Shown here in pieces: positions 62,802 to 64,000 of a DNA stretch of 64,000 bases; the first letter of the stretch is position 1; each line of letters opens with the position of its first letter. The notes beneath the pieces are model-generated. The model ran no database searches. It worked only from the letters and a program-made list of their open reading frames with translations, and was not told where the DNA came from. The stretch lies in assembly GCF_004801405.1 (NCBI RefSeq), contig NZ_SSOB01000015.1, positions 1 to 64,000 on the forward strand. The letters run 5' to 3'. The DNA comes from Cohnella fermenti (GTDB taxonomy: Bacteria > Bacillota > Bacilli > Paenibacillales > Paenibacillaceae). Made by a program: the position numbers and the translations under genes.

Positions 62802-64000
62802 ATGGGCAATCTGGCGCTGGCGCCGATCTTTACGTCCCATATGGTGCTGCAGCGGAACAAGCCGGCGCCGATATGGGGAAGCGGAACGGAAGGGCGCAGG
62901 GTTACGGTAAAGATGCAGGGGCAGGCTGTCGCAGCGGTCGTTGCAGCCGGACGATGGCAAGCGGTGCTTCAGCCGCTTGCCGCCGGCGGACCGTTCGAGC
63001 TGGCCGTGTCGGACGGCGAGGAAGAGATCGTGCTGAACGATGTGCTGGTCGGCGAGGTGTGGCTGGCATCGGGACAGTCGAACATGGAACAGCCGATGCT
63101 GGTTGTGGAAGGCGGGCTGGAAGCGAGCGAGCAGGCGAATGATCCGCTCGTCCGTCTCTATACGACGCCTCGGCGTCCGTATCCGGGGGCGCGCATCTGC
63201 GGTTGGCACTTCGAGCCAAGCTTCTCGGACGATGCCTCATGGGAGCCGTGCTCGTCGGACAACGCTGCGCACTTCTCGGCCATTGCATTGCGTATGGGGC
63301 TGAGGCTGCGGGAAGCGCTGCAGATGCCGATAGGCATTATCAGTTGCAACTGGGGCGGCACGTCGGTGCAGGCGTGGATGAGCGAGGAGGCTCTGCAGGC
63401 GTCCGGAGATGCCGGACGGCGAACGCTGGAGGAGTACAGGATGCTTGCCGCCTCGCTCGATGCCGACGATTATGAACGGCAGTTCGAGCAGTATCTGCGG
63501 GACATGGCCGATTACATTGAGGAAGCGGGCGATGTGCGGGAGCGGGTCCGGTTGTACGGTCTTGAAGGCTATCACCGCAAATCGGGGGTCGGAAGAGCGC
63601 TGCCGATTCCGCCGATGGGGCCGAGATCGTTCCTGCGGCCATGCGGCGTCTATGGCACGATGCTGCGGGAGACGGCTCCTTATGCGGTTGCGGGCGTGCT
63701 CTGGTATCAAGGCGAGAGCAATGCGAACGAGCGGGAGGCTGCCGAATACCGGGGGCTGCTGGGGGCGATGATGCGTCACTGGCGGGAACTATGGAACGAT
63801 TCGCAACTGCCGTTCCTCGTTGTGCAGTTGCCGGGATTCGCTGCCGGAGGCGAGGCGGACGGCCGGGTATGGGCGCAACTGCGGGAAGCGCAGGCTTTGG
63901 CGGTATCCGATACGCCGGGGACTGTGCTTGTGGTCGGCATCGATAGCGGGGAAGCGGACAATATCCACCCGATCGCCAAGTTCCCGCTTGCCGACCGCGC
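62802..64000 (+). CDS. Sialate O-acetylesterase-like (SASA) carbohydrate esterase, 3' end outside window
   Basis: About 399 residues are visible and the frame is open to the window end. The catalytic Ser motif is VWLASGQSNMEQPM, the oxyanion region VLWYQGESNANEREAAEYR, and the Asp-His motif DNIHPIAK, as in 9-O-acetylesterases of the SGNH-like SASA family. It probably removes acetyl groups from a polysaccharide or its fragments. No signal peptide is present, so it acts inside the cell on imported oligosaccharides. AAGGGAG lies 8 nt before the ATG and only 13 nt separate it from the previous stop, so it continues the operon. Confidence 0.88.
   Translation, partial: MGNLALAPIFTSHMVLQRNKPAPIWGSGTEGRRVTVKMQGQAVAAVVAAGRWQAVLQPLAAGGPFELAVSDGEEEIVLNDVLVGEVWLASGQSNMEQPMLVVEGGLEASEQANDPLVRLYTTPRRPYPGARICGWHFEPSFSDDASWEPCSSDNAAHFSAIALRMGLRLREALQMPIGIISCNWGGTSVQAWMSEEALQASGDAGRRTLEEYRMLAASLDADDYERQFEQYLRDMADYIEEAGDVRERVRLYGLEGYHRKSGVGRALPIPPMGPRSFLRPCGVYGTMLRETAPYAVAGVLWYQGESNANEREAAEYRGLLGAMMRHWRELWNDSQLPFLVVQLPGFAAGGEADGRVWAQLREAQALAVSDTPGTVLVVGIDSGEADNIHPIAKFPLADR

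Overview
The window looks like a chromosomal segment of a GC-rich, spore-former-type Bacillota, most likely Paenibacillaceae (Paenibacillus/Cohnella-like). The reasons are strong AGGAGG ribosome sites with frequent GTG and TTG starts, YesM/YesN-type two-component systems beside lipoprotein sugar-binding proteins, CUT1 sugar importers without their own ATPase, a Bacillus-type Fnr with a C-terminal cysteine cluster, and a ddl, uvsE and aconitase repertoire typical of that group. No rRNA, tRNA or CRISPR array was seen. All calls come from reading the sequence; no database search was possible.

Layout. 1-241: 3' end of an IS66-type transposase gene. 487-8324: anaerobic/fermentation block with fnr (minus strand) divergent from a MobA-like gene, then adhE, pflB and pflA, with an FNR-box promoter upstream of adhE. 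8583-12965: Gfo/Idh oxidoreductase, membrane diguanylate cyclase and alpha/beta hydrolase. 13183-20083: IclR regulator facing a minus-strand peptide-type ABC importer (binding protein, two permeases, two ATPases) that ends in an OsmC gene. 20258-27171: PDZ/Lon-like protease, aconitase, amidase-domain protein and D-Ala-D-Ala ligase. 27172-30723: a repeat-rich zone around a small unknown gene and uvsE. 30724-38517: TauE/SafE permease, inositol monophosphatase, small acidic protein, YesM/YesN pair and sugar-binding lipoprotein. 38720-45680: an OmpR-type two-component system divergent from a CUT1 importer operon that unusually includes a membrane-fusion/adaptor protein. 45769-47908: a SigJ/ECF41-type sigma factor with its partner oxidoreductase and an ECF41-like promoter. 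48131-48208: candidate small RNA. 48552-49478: Rpn-type nuclease/transposase-like gene. 49602-51306: AraC regulator divergent from a phytanoyl-CoA-dioxygenase-like gene, with a perfect dyad between them. 51511-64000: a polysaccharide-utilisation block with a membrane-bound AraC regulator, binding protein, two permeases, a 1744-residue secreted multidomain BNR protein and a sialate-O-acetylesterase-like gene that runs off the window.

The most unusual content is not genic. Intergenic regions at 246-364, 9830-10000, 21575-21744, 28449-28619 and 48268-48437 carry copies of one dispersed element. Each copy holds three or four 16-nt imperfect palindromes close to ATGTGAAAAATCACAT, whose starts are 51 or 52 nt apart every time. 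Abutting one copy is a 0.9-kb tandem array of 17 full 51-bp units (27464-28375). The palindrome in each unit changes by compensating substitutions on both arms. The two repeat types share the spacing and a 13-nt segment. I regard this phased-palindrome family as the best candidate for an undescribed system here.
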